From Desulfurivibrionaceae bacterium (GTDB lineage Bacteria > Desulfobacterota > Desulfobulbia > Desulfobulbales > VMSU01), in the NCBI GenBank assembly GCA_030145275.1, contig JAQYVV010000022.1:1-48389 (forward strand): DNA of 48,389 nt, in the 5' to 3' direction. A program made the translations under genes and the position numbers. The notes under the pieces are model-generated. The model was given only the letters and a program-made list of their open reading frames with translations. It was not told the DNA's origin and searched no databases. Below are positions 9,088 through 18,248 of this stretch, in pieces (the stretch's first letter is position 1; each line of letters starts with the position of its first letter).

Positions 9088-9218
9088 GTTTTCTTACTTA
9101 TTACTAGAAAATATAGATAGGCCGTTAAATGTTGCGATTTTAAATATGCCATGATAGATGGAATTAACATGGGTCCAGTTTCTGTAAAATTATATCCTAG
9201 CTTTAGAAACAATTTTTT

Positions 9219-9920
9219 ATGAATCCAAATATATATTCCATCTCTCTAGTAAACCTTCTCTGGATCTTTATTCCCGTTGGTATAGTAATTTTCCTGTTGA
9301 TCAAATGGTCAATAGGGGTTGGATCGACCCTAAATGGTATTATCCGAATGTTTATCCAGCTTTTTTTGATCGGTTATGCACTTAATTTTATCTTTACTGT
9401 AGACCAGCCCACTTTTGTTCTCGCTATCCTCAGTGTTATGCTGGCTACAGCCGCACTTATTGCACTTCGTCCACTTGCTGAACGAAACAAATCCCTCTAT
9501 CTTAAATCTCTTATGGCAATTGTTTGCGGCAGTGTTTTCACCCTGATTATTGTCACACAGCTTGTATTGTCTCTAACAACATGGTATGAGCCTCGTTATA
9601 TAATACCTCTGGCAGGGATGATCTTTGCCAATTCAATGAACTCAGTGAGCCTTGCTGCGGAACGATTTAAATCAGAAACAACCAACGGCAAACCATATAC
9701 CGAAGCTCGTTCTACTGCTTTACAGGCGGCTTTAATCCCCATCACTAATTCCCTATTTGCTGTTGGCATTGTCTCGCTGCCTGGCATGATGACAGGCCAA
9801 ATACTTTCTGGAATCTCGCCGCTTATCGCGGCCCGTTATCAAATTATGGTCATGTGCATGATTTTTGGATCAGCCGGTATATCAGCTGGGGTATTCCTAC
9901 TTCTCAGCAAGGAGAAGTAA
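9219..9920 (+). CDS. fetB: FetB/YbbM (UPF0014) family ABC transporter permease
   Basis: 233 aa with six or seven hydrophobic segments and the UPF0014 family's conserved stretch IIPLAGMIFANSMNSVSLAA plus ALQAALIPITNSLFAVGIVS and LPGMMTGQILSGISP. In E. coli FetB is the membrane part of an exporter that lowers toxic iron, paired with the ATPase FetA. No ATPase gene adjoins here, so a partner must be elsewhere if the system is complete. It stands alone between the nuo terminator and a repeat element. Confidence 0.85.
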   Translation: MNPNIYSISLVNLLWIFIPVGIVIFLLIKWSIGVGSTLNGIIRMFIQLFLIGYALNFIFTVDQPTFVLAILSVMLATAALIALRPLAERNKSLYLKSLMAIVCGSVFTLIIVTQLVLSLTTWYEPRYIIPLAGMIFANSMNSVSLAAERFKSETTNGKPYTEARSTALQAALIPITNSLFAVGIVSLPGMMTGQILSGISPLIAARYQIMVMCMIFGSAGISAGVFLLLSKEK

Positions 9921-9960
9921 GACACTCTTTTGACATTTTTCTTCATTCGTCTTATTATCT

Positions 9961-10101
9961 AATCCTGATATACCGGAAATAAGTGCCTTAACAGTAGAGT
10001 GTAACATGTTTATTTCAAAATACTTTTAAGCATATCGTGGTTTTTACACCCCTCAAGGGGGTACTGAACTGAGTGGCAGAAATTCAGCGCTAAGGCACTA
10101 A
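9961..10101 (+). repeat. Dispersed 5'-leader repeat, copy A (upstream of DUF6178 gene)
   Basis: The left end reads ACCGGAAATAAGTGCCTTA with arm AAGTGCCTTA at 9981-9990. The right arm TAAGGCACTA at 10091-10100 is complementary at nine of ten positions. The middle holds a hairpin module (ACCCCTCAAGGGGGTACTG, 10048-10066) in the opposite orientation to that of copy B. The start codon of the next gene lies 43 bases beyond. Relatives are at 11985, 24897, 32201 and, inverted, 39327. Confidence 0.8.
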
Positions 10102-10143
10102 TCTTCATCTAGACTAACTCTTTTACCTTTTTTTTTAAGTTGT

Positions 10144-11841
10144 ATGAAAAATATAATTAACATCGACACAAAAATAATGGCAAAGCTGCCTGCCAATGAG
10201 TTTGGAGCTCGCCTTATGGCCCTCCCTCCTTCAGAAGGCCTTGATATTCTCCTTGACCGAGCAGATGCAAAAGAGGTCGTTCAAAGCTTGCCAGAGCAAG
10301 ACTTCTATCTCTTTTTAAAAGATGTAGGTGGTGAAAATGCCCCCTCTCTCCTTGGTTTGGCAAGGATAGAACAGATCAACCACATTCTGGATCTTGAATG
10401 CTGGAAGCGTGATCAGGTAAAGGCTGGAAAGACTCTAGTTTGGCTTGAGGCTATTCTTAAGTCCAGCAATCAGAAATTTTTAGAATGGCTCTATAAAGTC
10501 GATTTTGAACTTCTAGTTATTCTTTTCAAGAAATGGCTTGATGTGCAGATCCTTCCAGAAGACACAGAATACATTGAAGTAGATGACTCTTTTCCCTCTG
10601 AGACCATCGATGACCAGTTTTACTTTACGGTCAAATATCCCCAGCATACAGAACTTCTTAAGTCGGTACTTGGCTTTCTTTTTGAAACCCACCATGATTT
10701 TTATAGGGAACTAATGAGTCATATTCTGACTTCTCTGGAAACCGAGATGGAAGAACTAGCCTACCGTTTTCATCACGGGCGACTGGCCGACAATGCCATA
10801 CCAGACTTTGAAGAGGCCGTATCAATCTATCGTCCTCTAGCATCTTATAAATTAGCTAAAAACAAAACAGTAATAGATGACGACGCCGATATGATTGCAG
10901 CGCCCTTTTTCGCCATGATGCTTGTACCAAAACATGATCTTCTCACCGAGGCGCTGATTCAGATTGACAATCCTGCGGTCAGAAAAACCCTGCAAATTGA
11001 ATTTGCCTCTCTAGCCAACAAAATTATTATTGCTGATGAATCAGTGCCAGATAATCCTGAAAACCTCAGAAAAGCCGCCGACAAGGCAACCGCCTACGTT
11101 AATCTTGCCCTTGAAGAAGTAAGCCATGGAGAGGCCACTCAGGCAGGAGCACTCCTTAAAAATGCTTACATTGATGATCTCTTTCGTTTGGCCCATACAA
11201 AAATAAAATCGCTCTATCTCCAGTTAGATCAACTCTTAAAAACAGGATGGCTTTCCCATTGGCCCTATGGGCTCAACCTTCTCGACCGTGAGTGGTATGA
11301 GCATGCCTCCATTCTACTCGCCGAACCACCCATGATTTTCCGACAGACAGCCTCGGGACGGGAGAGTTCAGAAGACCTCATCCGCACAAAAAAGGACCTG
11401 CAACAGGCCGAAACATACCTTTGTATGCTGACACATTTATCACCCCTATATGCTTTAGTTAATCCTGCACCCGAATCTAGTTGGGACGATATCGAGCGCG
11501 CCCTCTGGACGAAAGCTCAGCACCGGAGCCTCGATTCAATTACCCTCGGAAGCCTGGTCATTACCGCAGCAGTTAGGGAAATATGGCAAGGATCATGGTC
11601 AATAATGCCTATCCCAAGGAGACAATGGCCTCAGATTTTCCCACTCATCAATATTGACAAAATTAAAGCGGTCATAGCGCCTCATTATGCAGATCTTTTT
11701 TCTAACAATGCAGATATCCAATATGCAGAAAAGTATATGGAACCAATCCTTAAAAATTTCAGACAAGATATGGAGGCAGTAGAAAGTGGTTCAATAACAT
11801 CACCCCACCTTTTTCCTCACCTCCTTTTCACGGATAAATAA
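10144..11841 (+). CDS. DUF6178 family protein, function unknown
   Basis: A soluble-looking 565-residue protein with no signal peptide or membrane segment. It opens with KLPANEFGARLMALPPSEGL and is helix-rich throughout, with short acidic-hydrophobic repeats (ILDRADAKEVVQSLPEQDFY). I recognise it as DUF6178, a family I associate with Desulfobacterota; no activity is assigned and I see no catalytic motif. It appears to be a single gene: repeat copy A precedes it and a second repeat-rich gap follows. A weak upstream ribosome site (TTTTTTAAGTTGT) is notable. Confidence 0.8.
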   Translation: MKNIINIDTKIMAKLPANEFGARLMALPPSEGLDILLDRADAKEVVQSLPEQDFYLFLKDVGGENAPSLLGLARIEQINHILDLECWKRDQVKAGKTLVWLEAILKSSNQKFLEWLYKVDFELLVILFKKWLDVQILPEDTEYIEVDDSFPSETIDDQFYFTVKYPQHTELLKSVLGFLFETHHDFYRELMSHILTSLETEMEELAYRFHHGRLADNAIPDFEEAVSIYRPLASYKLAKNKTVIDDDADMIAAPFFAMMLVPKHDLLTEALIQIDNPAVRKTLQIEFASLANKIIIADESVPDNPENLRKAADKATAYVNLALEEVSHGEATQAGALLKNAYIDDLFRLAHTKIKSLYLQLDQLLKTGWLSHWPYGLNLLDREWYEHASILLAEPPMIFRQTASGRESSEDLIRTKKDLQQAETYLCMLTHLSPLYALVNPAPESSWDDIERALWTKAQHRSLDSITLGSLVITAAVREIWQGSWSIMPIPRRQWPQIFPLINIDKIKAVIAPHYADLFSNNADIQYAEKYMEPILKNFRQDMEAVESGSITSPHLFPHLLFTDK

Positions 11842-11874
11842 CCCATTCTCGTGAAGGGACTCAGTTTAGGGTCC

Positions 11875-11962
11875 GTTAAGAAATAACTTGACCATTTATA
11901 TCAATTTCTTTACGGCCCCTTATGCAGCTACGGGCATTTCGTTGGCCATGTTATTTTTTTAC
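11875..11962. repeat. Short palindromic-ended element
   Basis: GTTAAGAAATAACTTGACCA at 11875-11894 matches the reverse complement of the right end (to about 11962, CCATGTTATTTTTTTAC) at about 16 of 20 positions. The interior has no open frame. It has the look of a small non-autonomous element or a processed structured repeat. Only one copy was noticed in this window. Confidence 0.45.
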
Positions 11963-11984
11963 AACTGCTTAGCACTCGCTTGAC

Positions 11985-12081
11985 GGGTAAAGAGCCTTAA
12001 CATTAGGGCCCAACTCTTTACCACTACTCATTTTTTTTGATTTCATGCAAGGATTACAATTAATTAAACTTTAAGGCACTA
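11985..12081 (+). repeat. Dispersed 5'-leader repeat, divergent copy (upstream of rhlB)
   Basis: The left arm AGAGCCTTAA (11991-12000) and the right arm TTAAGGCACT (12071-12080) are complementary over TTAAGGC. The right arm ends four bases before the rhlB ATG, so its AAGG is the only Shine-Dalgarno-like sequence for that gene. The left end also forms a local 9-bp hairpin, GGTAAAGAG with CTCTTTACC (12015-12023 region). The interior differs from other copies. Confidence 0.6.
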
Positions 12082-12083
12082 AA

Positions 12084-13634
12084 ATGATTAAAAACCTTAT
12101 TAAGCTAGTCGGTAGAAAATTAAAAAACATTGCCAGAACCGGTAAAAAAACAAAAAAAGTCGACATACCTGAGCGACAAAGACACGCGACCAGAACAAAA
12201 GAACAAAAACCCGCCTCTGAGCAAACAGAATCTGTTGCCAAAGTACAAAAAGCTCAGCCCCTGGACGTCAGTACCCCTAAGGAAAAATACCGTCCCCGCC
12301 CACCCAAGAAAAAAAAGAAGGCATGGGACCCTGCCAGTTTTGAAGTTCCACCTGCTGAAAATAAGACAAGATTCCATGATCTTGACCTGCCCCTCCCCAT
12401 CATGCATGCCGTTGCCGATCTAAAATTTGAATACTGTACGCCAATCCAGGCGAAAGCACTGCCTGAAACCCTGCTAGGAAAGGACTTGATAGGCAGAGCC
12501 CAGACCGGAACTGGAAAGTCGGCTGCATTTTTAATCAGCATGTTTGCCAGAATGCTCTCCGAGAAACCTGATCCTAAACGAGCAGTGGCCGAACCCAGAG
12601 CTCTCATTATCGCTCCCACCAGAGAACTGGTAATGCAGATAATGAGAGATGCCAAAGGTCTGATCAAGTATACCAACATCCGGGTTTTACCGGTTTTTGG
12701 AGGAGTAGATTATCAGAAGCAGAAAGACGAACTGCAGCAAAAACCCGTTGACCTTTTGATTGCAACTCCAGGCAGACTGCTTGATTTCATAGGCAAACGC
12801 GCCGTACGACTAGACAAGGTTGAAGTTTTGGTCTTGGACGAAGCCGACCGGATGCTGGACATGGGTTTTATCCCCGACGTAAGAAGAATTGTCTCCCAAA
12901 CCGCAGACAAGAGCAAACGGCAAACAATGATGTTTTCAGCCACCATAACTGCAGAGGTTAAGCACCTTGCCTCTCAATGGTGCAAAAAACCATACACGGT
13001 TGAAATAGAACCGGAACAAGTCACCGTTGATACAGTTGAGCAGATCGTTTATCTGACCACCAGTCAGGAGAAATACACCGTTCTCTATAACCTGCTGACC
13101 AAACAAAATCTCAAACGGGTCATGGTTTTCACCAACAGAAAAGACGAAACCCGCAAATTAACTGATCGATTAAAACGTAATGGCATCAATTGCGCCATGC
13201 TTTCCGGAGATGTTGATCAGAAACAGCGAACCAGCCGCTTGGAAAATTTCAGGGCAGGGAAAATACATGTTCTGGTGGCAACCGATGTTGCTGGACGAGG
13301 CATCCATATTGAGGGGATCAGCCATGTGGTGAATTACACCCTGCCATATGAACCGGAAGACTATGTGCATCGAATCGGCAGAACCGGAAGAGCCGGAGCG
13401 GAAGGAATCTCCATAAGTTTTGCCTGTGATGAAGGGGCTTTTTATCTGCCAGACATTGAGGAATATATCGGCAGAAAGCTGGAATGCATGAGTCCTGAAG
13501 AGTCCCTGCTTACTCCACCTCCACGAGGTTCAGCCCCGATAAAATCCAATTACAAGAAAAAGCCACCTGCACATAAACGCCCAGGCCAAAAACCGCGCTA
13601 CAATAAAGGAACTGGAGGCACAAGAAGGAGGTAG
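12084..13634 (+). CDS. rhlB: DEAD-box ATP-dependent RNA helicase, RhlB-like
   Basis: 516 aa. The first 90 or so residues are a basic, disordered Lys/Arg-rich extension, followed by the helicase core: Q-motif TPIQ at 119-122, Walker A AQTGTGKS at 139-146, [14 protein letters not shown], and the [10 protein letters not shown] motif VI. The C-terminal core ([17 protein letters not shown] then [11 protein letters not shown]) resembles RhlB more than RhlE or DeaD. RhlB unwinds structured mRNA, in many bacteria with RNase E or PNPase. A second basic tail (about residues 480-516) is likely RNA-binding. A structured repeat ends four bases before its start, which would fit self-control through RNA structure, but this is inference. 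Confidence 0.88.
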   Translation: MIKNLIKLVGRKLKNIARTGKKTKKVDIPERQRHATRTKEQKPASEQTESVAKVQKAQPLDVSTPKEKYRPRPPKKKKKAWDPASFEVPPAENKTRFHDLDLPLPIMHAVADLKFEYCTPIQAKALPETLLGKDLIGRAQTGTGKSAAFLISMFARMLSEKPDPKRAVAEPRALIIAPTRELVMQIMRDAKGLIKYTNIRVLPVFGGVDYQKQKDELQQKPVDLLIATPGRLLDFIGKRAVRLDKVEVLVLDEADRMLDMGFIPDVRRIVSQTADKSKRQTMMFSATITAEVKHLASQWCKKPYTVEIEPEQVTVDTVEQIVYLTTSQEKYTVLYNLLTKQNLKRVMVFTNRKDETRKLTDRLKRNGINCAMLSGDVDQKQRTSRLENFRAGKIHVLVATDVAGRGIHIEGISHVVNYTLPYEPEDYVHRIGRTGRAGAEGISISFACDEGAFYLPDIEEYIGRKLECMSPEESLLTPPPRGSAPIKSNYKKKPPAHKRPGQKPRYNKGTGGTRRR

Positions 13635-13677
13635 AAAGGAGGGGGAGAACGCCCCACTTTAAGAATAATAGGTGATC

Positions 13678-14955
13678 TTACGAATCAGAATCCATTCCGA
13701 AAATTTCCCTGACGATTTGCAGCTTCATCTGTTGATCCACTGAGGCCGTATCTGACTTAAGAAAAAGAATGGGATTATGCAAAATTTTATTGGTAATTGC
13801 ACCGGCCATCGCCTCAATTGACCTTTTCTGCTTACTGCTCAGCTCACCGAGGCCTGCCATAGTTTTGTCAATTTCTGCCTGGCGGATATCATCGATTTTC
13901 TGGCGCATTTCCACAATGGTTGGTGTAACCTCCATCCCATCAAGCCATTGCATAAATTTCAGGGTTTCTTCCTCAACTATCCTTTCCGCCTTGCCTGCCT
14001 CATTCTGCCTTTCTGATTTATTGACATCCACAACATCTTTTAGATTATCAATATCATATAGATAAACATTATCAAGATCATTCAGTTTTGGATCAAGATC
14101 ACGGGGCACTGCTATATCAATCAAAAATAGAGGGCTCTCCATCCTTTGCCGCATAAGCGGTTTCAAATCCTCTTTTTTTAAGACCAAATCAGTGGCGCCG
14201 GTGGAACTAATCAATATATCGACGCTTTCCAGTTCAGCCGTCAACTCTTCAAGAGAAACAGCGGAGCCATTAAAGCGTTCTGCCAGTGTAATCGCATTTG
14301 CCAGGGTACGATTGGCCACCACCACTTCACTGATCCCTTGGGCTATTAAGTGTTCGGCCGCAAGCTCGGCCATTTCGCCCGCTCCAACAATCATGACCTT
14401 TTTATTATCTAATTTACCGAAAATTTTCTTGGCAAGTTGGACGGCAGCATAGCTGATGGACACAGCCGAACCGCCAATATTAGTCTCTGTCCTGGTCCGT
14501 TTTGCAACTGTAAAGGATTTATTAATGAATTTATTTAAGATGAGACTAACACTTTTATGTTCACGAGCCTCACGGTAAGCCCCTTTTAACTGTCCAAGAA
14601 TTTGAGGCTCACCTACAATCATGGAGTCAAGGCTTGCAGCCACACGAAAAAGGTGGTTAACGGCATCCTTACCAGTATATGAATAACTGTATTTTTTCGC
14701 CTCTTCATCACTTAGATTACTGCGGGAAAACAGAAATTTCCGCACAGCCTTAACAGTCTCTTCGCTGTCAACACCGCTGAAAATAACTTCAACTCGATTA
14801 CAAGTCCCCAGAAAACAACACTCCTTGCAGCCAGGGATCTTACCAATCTCAATGACTGGATGAGCACAATCACCGGTATAGGCCAATTTTTCACGCACCT
14901 CAACTGGAGCCACCTTATGGTTAACCCCAACAATCATGATCTGATCAACCTGCAT
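13678..14955 (-). CDS. hemA: Glutamyl-tRNA reductase
   Basis: HemA (425 aa) reduces glutamyl-tRNA(Glu) to glutamate-1-semialdehyde with NADPH, the first committed step of C5 tetrapyrrole synthesis. The N-terminal catalytic region shows GVNHKVAPVEVREKL and the active cysteine in FLGTCNRVE (Cys52). An NADPH-binding VMIVGAGEMAELAAEHL and a helical dimerisation tail follow. It is the last gene of a minus-strand cluster and overlaps the ccsB stop by 11 bases, so translation is probably coupled. Confidence 0.97.
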   Translation of the reverse strand: MQVDQIMIVGVNHKVAPVEVREKLAYTGDCAHPVIEIGKIPGCKECCFLGTCNRVEVIFSGVDSEETVKAVRKFLFSRSNLSDEEAKKYSYSYTGKDAVNHLFRVAASLDSMIVGEPQILGQLKGAYREAREHKSVSLILNKFINKSFTVAKRTRTETNIGGSAVSISYAAVQLAKKIFGKLDNKKVMIVGAGEMAELAAEHLIAQGISEVVVANRTLANAITLAERFNGSAVSLEELTAELESVDILISSTGATDLVLKKEDLKPLMRQRMESPLFLIDIAVPRDLDPKLNDLDNVYLYDIDNLKDVVDVNKSERQNEAGKAERIVEEETLKFMQWLDGMEVTPTIVEMRQKIDDIRQAEIDKTMAGLGELSSKQKRSIEAMAGAITNKILHNPILFLKSDTASVDQQMKLQIVREIFGMDSDS

Positions 14956-15760
14956 AGGAATGGATCCCTCCCAGCAAATAAGTCACCCCCCATAAGGTGA
15001 ACATCGCCGCTGAAAAACCTATGATGGAGATGATGGCAGCACGCCTGCGCCTCCACCCCATGGTTAAGCGAAAATGAAGAAGAGCTGCATAAATAAACCA
15101 GGTAATAAGCGCCCACGTCTCTTTTGGGTCCCATTGCCAATAAGCCCCCCAGGCCTGTTCTGCCCATAGAGATCCGGTTATGATACCCAAGGTGAGCAAA
15201 ACAAACCCTATGGAGAGGCAATGATGATTGAGGTTGTCTAAGGCCTCAAGAGAGGGCAATCGCTTGTAAAAGATCCCGAATTTCCTCGATTTAATCTCCC
15301 TCTCTTGCAAGAGGTACATGATGCCTCCACAAAATCCCATGGCCAAAAAAGCATTTGCCATGAGTGCAATTGAGGCGTGAATAGGCAGCCAATTGCTTCT
15401 GAGAGCGGGAGGCAACGGTACAACTGCCTGGGAGAACAAGGCCGAGAGTATCATCAGGATTGTCACCATGATACTAACGAAAGTCCCAAAGTTCTTGACT
15501 TGATACCTCCACCTGAAAGATAAAAACCCCCAGGTCATGGCCCAGGCAAAAAAAGAAACAGATTCATGCATACTGGTTATGGGTGTATGACCAACCTCAA
15601 CATAGCGGCCCACAATACTGACGGTATGAATAATACCTGCAGCAAAGAGGATTCCACGGGCAACAGTACGAACTTCTTTTTTTTGACCGGCGAAATAGAC
15701 CAAATAGGCCGTGGTCGCCAATATGTACGAAAGAAGGGTTATGGGAAAAAGAAACGTCAT
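14945..15760 (-). CDS. ccsB: Cytochrome c biogenesis protein CcsB/CcsA family (HemX-like position)
   Basis: 271 aa with about eight membrane helices. The heme-handling WWD motif is visible as WGAYWQWDPKETWALITW in the C-terminal third, with conserved histidines nearby (HASIALMANAF). The CcsA/CcsB group presents heme to apocytochrome c; close relatives beside hemA are also called HemX and may tune heme synthesis. Position between a siroheme-type enzyme and hemA makes both readings possible; the full WWD motif favours a cytochrome c role. Confidence 0.88.
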   Translation of the reverse strand: MTFLFPITLLSYILATTAYLVYFAGQKKEVRTVARGILFAAGIIHTVSIVGRYVEVGHTPITSMHESVSFFAWAMTWGFLSFRWRYQVKNFGTFVSIMVTILMILSALFSQAVVPLPPALRSNWLPIHASIALMANAFLAMGFCGGIMYLLQEREIKSRKFGIFYKRLPSLEALDNLNHHCLSIGFVLLTLGIITGSLWAEQAWGAYWQWDPKETWALITWFIYAALLHFRLTMGWRRRRAAIISIIGFSAAMFTLWGVTYLLGGIHSYAG

Positions 15761-15868
15761 GTAGAAACTCCCTCAAACAAAAATTCATGTAACTGTCAGT
15801 TACAGCTTGGCGGGAATGCACGTTTAGAAACCAACGCTATCTGCAACCCCACCTTAATATTTACAAAT

Positions 15869-16540
15869 TCAATTACTCTTTTTGATTGCTGCCAAAGAAG
15901 CCTCACTTAATTCACAGCCGCAAATTTCAGAAATTGAAGATTGAATCTGCTTCCAATTCTCCATATTTATCCAGTCAAGAATATCGGATTCCAAAAGGCT
16001 ATTGAAAATAGTTTCATTTTCTTTTTGTGAAAGACCACGAGCCAACACCATAGGTCTAACTTCCCCGAGGATCTCAACAAGAAGAGTATATTCGTTGCCG
16101 AATCTTTTTTCCAGGTTTTGACGCAACTTTTTGGCCAGAGCAGGACTTTTTCCTGCCGTGGAAATAGCAATGGATAAATCGCCCCTTTTGACCTGGGCGG
16201 GGAGTATAAAACTGCATTTATCAGGGACATCAGCAACATTTACCGGAATTCCCATTTTCTCGGCCTCAGAGTAGACCATCTCCTGAATGCTGGTATCGTC
16301 AGTTGCAGAAATAACCAGGAAAAAGCCCTCCACATCGCCCGATTGATAGCCTCGCTCATAAAAGGACACTTGCCCTTTGGACAAGAGATTTTGAAGATTT
16401 TCAGTCAATTCTGGACTAACAACCGTCACAATGCCGCCGCTGCCTAGCAAGCCTTTAACCTTACGCTCGGCAACCCGGCCTCCACCAACCACCAGACATT
16501 TCCGCCCCCTTATATCGAGGCAGATAGGATAATATTTCAT
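15869..16540 (-). CDS. Bifunctional precorrin-2 dehydrogenase / sirohydrochlorin ferrochelatase (Met8/CysG-N type)
   Basis: 223 aa. The start is an NAD-binding fold with CLVVGGGRVAERKV (residues 14-27), followed by the family's VSPELT and ISATDD motifs and GKSPALAKKLRQ. Such proteins oxidise precorrin-2 and insert iron to give siroheme, the cofactor of dissimilatory sulfite reductase, which suits a sulfur-metabolising anaerobe. There is no methyltransferase domain, so uroporphyrinogen methylation must come from another gene. Its ATG overlaps the stop of the upstream hydrolase gene (ATGA). Confidence 0.92.
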   Translation of the reverse strand: MKYYPICLDIRGRKCLVVGGGRVAERKVKGLLGSGGIVTVVSPELTENLQNLLSKGQVSFYERGYQSGDVEGFFLVISATDDTSIQEMVYSEAEKMGIPVNVADVPDKCSFILPAQVKRGDLSIAISTAGKSPALAKKLRQNLEKRFGNEYTLLVEILGEVRPMVLARGLSQKENETIFNSLLESDILDWINMENWKQIQSSISEICGCELSEASLAAIKKSN

Positions 16541-17163
16541 GACAATATCTCCACCCTTATCTTGCCTTCCAAGGCCTCGGCAAATGTTTTTGCATCAGCC
16601 ATAGTACCCACAAGAGAACCACAGTGCATAGGAACCGCAACCGTGGGTTTAATATCTAGTGCTGCCTGCACACCCTCATTTGCGGTCATAACATAGGTGC
16701 CTGAAACAGGTAATAAAGCAACCTCCGTATCAATATCCTTCATCTCTGGAATATAATCCGTGTCTCCTGCATGATATATCCTCACTCCTTCTATGGTCAG
16801 AACAAAACCGAGCCAACCGTTTTGTTGCGGGTGGAATTTTTTGTTCGTATTGTAGGCAGGGACAGCAGTTACAGAAACTCCATCAATATCTATTTTGTCA
16901 CCAGCCTGCAGAACCGTCACTTTGCCCTGCAATTTTTCCGCTGAGTTCTTTTCGGTAATAAAAATAGTATCTTTTTTCTTGAGCTTATTAATGTCCTCAA
17001 TTGAGCAGTGATCATAATGATCGTGGCTTACCAATATAATATCGGCTTTGGGAAGTCCATCCGCTATCTTATACGGGTCAATATAAATAATTTGCCCCTT
17101 TGATTGGATCAGAAAACCCGAATGGCCTAACCATCTCATATTTTTTAAAACTTCATCAATCAT
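16537..17163 (-). CDS. Metallo-beta-lactamase-fold hydrolase (UlaG/UPF0173-like)
   Basis: 208 aa. Metal-binding motif SHDHYDH at residues 46-52, with further ligands in YHAGDTDYI and VPMHCGS. The N-terminal WLGHSGFLIQ is typical of UlaG-like members. Substrate cannot be predicted. I chose ATG 17163, preceded by GTGGAGA with six bases between; a GTG four codons upstream lies inside that ribosome site and is less likely. It is the first gene of the minus-strand heme/siroheme cluster, and an inverted-repeat element lies in its promoter region. Confidence 0.88.
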   Translation of the reverse strand: MIDEVLKNMRWLGHSGFLIQSKGQIIYIDPYKIADGLPKADIILVSHDHYDHCSIEDINKLKKKDTIFITEKNSAEKLQGKVTVLQAGDKIDIDGVSVTAVPAYNTNKKFHPQQNGWLGFVLTIEGVRIYHAGDTDYIPEMKDIDTEVALLPVSGTYVMTANEGVQAALDIKPTVAVPMHCGSLVGTMADAKTFAEALEGKIRVEILS

Positions 17164-17205
17164 AATTTTCTCCACTTACTTTTCCAGCACCTAAACCTTG
17201 TCATT

Positions 17206-17346
17206 GTAAGCGCTCCATGAACACCCCGCTGCACGTGATCGAACCCCGTGATATACAGGGGGTATAATCGCGTGGCTCGACCACGCACATCGGGGTGCCC
17301 CTGAAACGCTTACGGACTCGGGGGTATGCAATCTTGGGTGTACTTA
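17206..17346 (-). repeat. 141-bp inverted repeat, left copy
   Basis: This sequence recurs in inverse orientation at 21302-21442 with seven mismatches in my alignment (about 95% identity). Each copy is itself palindromic: GTAAGCGCTCCATGAACACC and the reverse complement of GGGTGCCCCTGAAACGCTTAC-type end form a hairpin of about 38 bp around CCCCGTGATATACAGGGGG. It lies upstream of the hydrolase gene. Confidence 0.85.
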
Positions 17347-17442
17347 ATTGATCTCTAACTTGTTATTTTTAAGCCTATATTATAATCTTTTATTAAGTTC
17401 TTAGAAGTTATTTTATGAAAAATATGGGACAAGAGGCCACTG

Positions 17443-17850
17443 ATGACAATGAAACAAGGTTCAATAGGCGTTGTAACTTCCAGCAGAATGGAATTGATAG
17501 ACATAACAAATCAAATCAACCAAATAATCAGCGAGTCAGACTACGACTCTGGCATCTGTTTCCTTTACAATCCCCACACCACCTCTGCTTTAACCATCAA
17601 TGAAGGTGCAGACCCGGCTGTCCAAGAAGATATGCTTGCCGCCCTCAAAAAAATTGTGCCCTCAGATCTACCCTATAAGCATCTTGAAGGGAACTCCCCG
17701 TCCCACATGATGACTTCAATGGTCGGCAGCTCTGAAATGGTTTTTTTTGAAAAAAGCTCTCTTAATCTTGGGACCTGGCAGCGAATTTTCTTTTGTGAGT
17801 TTGATGGACCAAGAAAAAGAAAAATGCATTGGAGAATTATGCCGGCCTGA
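17443..17850 (+). CDS. YjbQ/UPF0047 family protein (secondary thiamine-phosphate synthase-like)
   Basis: 135 aa, normal family length. The family signatures NPHTTSALTINEGADP, SPSHMMTSMVGSSE and GTWQRIFFCEFDGPRKRK are present, with the conserved histidines. YjbQ can supply weak thiamine phosphate synthase activity, but its physiological role is unclear. ATG 17443 is preceded by AAGAGG six bases upstream; an internal ATG two codons on is also possible. It lies alone between the left inverted repeat and a small mobile-like element 11 bases beyond its stop. Confidence 0.88.
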   Translation: MTMKQGSIGVVTSSRMELIDITNQINQIISESDYDSGICFLYNPHTTSALTINEGADPAVQEDMLAALKKIVPSDLPYKHLEGNSPSHMMTSMVGSSEMVFFEKSSLNLGTWQRIFFCEFDGPRKRKMHWRIMPA

Positions 17851-17861
17851 TCTTTTGAGAT

Positions 17862-17964
17862 CTAGGAGGCTGTCCGAGAATAGCTACCCTACTGCAGATA
17901 AGCGCAGACATCGAAGCCGCAGAAATTGACCCATTTTTTCGATCATTATCGGACAGCCTCCTAG
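17862..17964. mobile_element. 103-bp MITE-like element
   Basis: CTAGGAGGCTGTCCGAGAAT at 17862-17881 and the reverse complement of the right end (17945-17964) agree at 19 of 20 positions. There is no coding capacity inside. The ends resemble the GGCTGTCC-type termini of several transposase families, so it is probably mobilised in trans. It sits just after the yjbQ stop codon. Confidence 0.75.
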
Positions 17965-18065
17965 CAATTCAACATTATCTCACCAACTTTCTTTGGGGAA
18001 ATTCCTTATAGAGTAATACGACTTGAGGCGGCAGTTGTGACTCCGGGAGAAAAGAAAGACCCTTT

Positions 18066-18241
18066 GTAATTATTCAGCGTAGGCTGGAAATCCCCCTTAA
18101 CTCCAGACTGTAACTGTTCAGATGTGCTTCATATTTGTTCATTTAGGGCTTCGAAGCATACTTGTGCTATTCGAGAAGACCAGGTAAGCGAGTATGCGAG
18201 ACTCCGAAATGGGCGAAGATGGAGTGCAGCTGAATAGTTAC
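18066..18241. repeat. Element with short terminal inverted repeats
   Basis: GTAATTATTCAGC at 18066-18078 matches the reverse complement of GCAGCTGAATAGTTAC near 18226-18241 with one mismatch over 13 bases, and an inner GTAACTGTTCAG (18111-18122) repeats the same motif. There is no open frame. It ends against the stop of the PilZ gene. With the 103-bp element it fills the 398-base gap between yjbQ and pilZ. Confidence 0.45.
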
Positions 18242-18248
18242 CCCTTTT

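Noticed and set aside
12254..12679. Minus-strand 141-codon frame inside rhlB
   Set aside because: It overlaps the helicase core, whose motifs are intact on the other strand; no family pattern.
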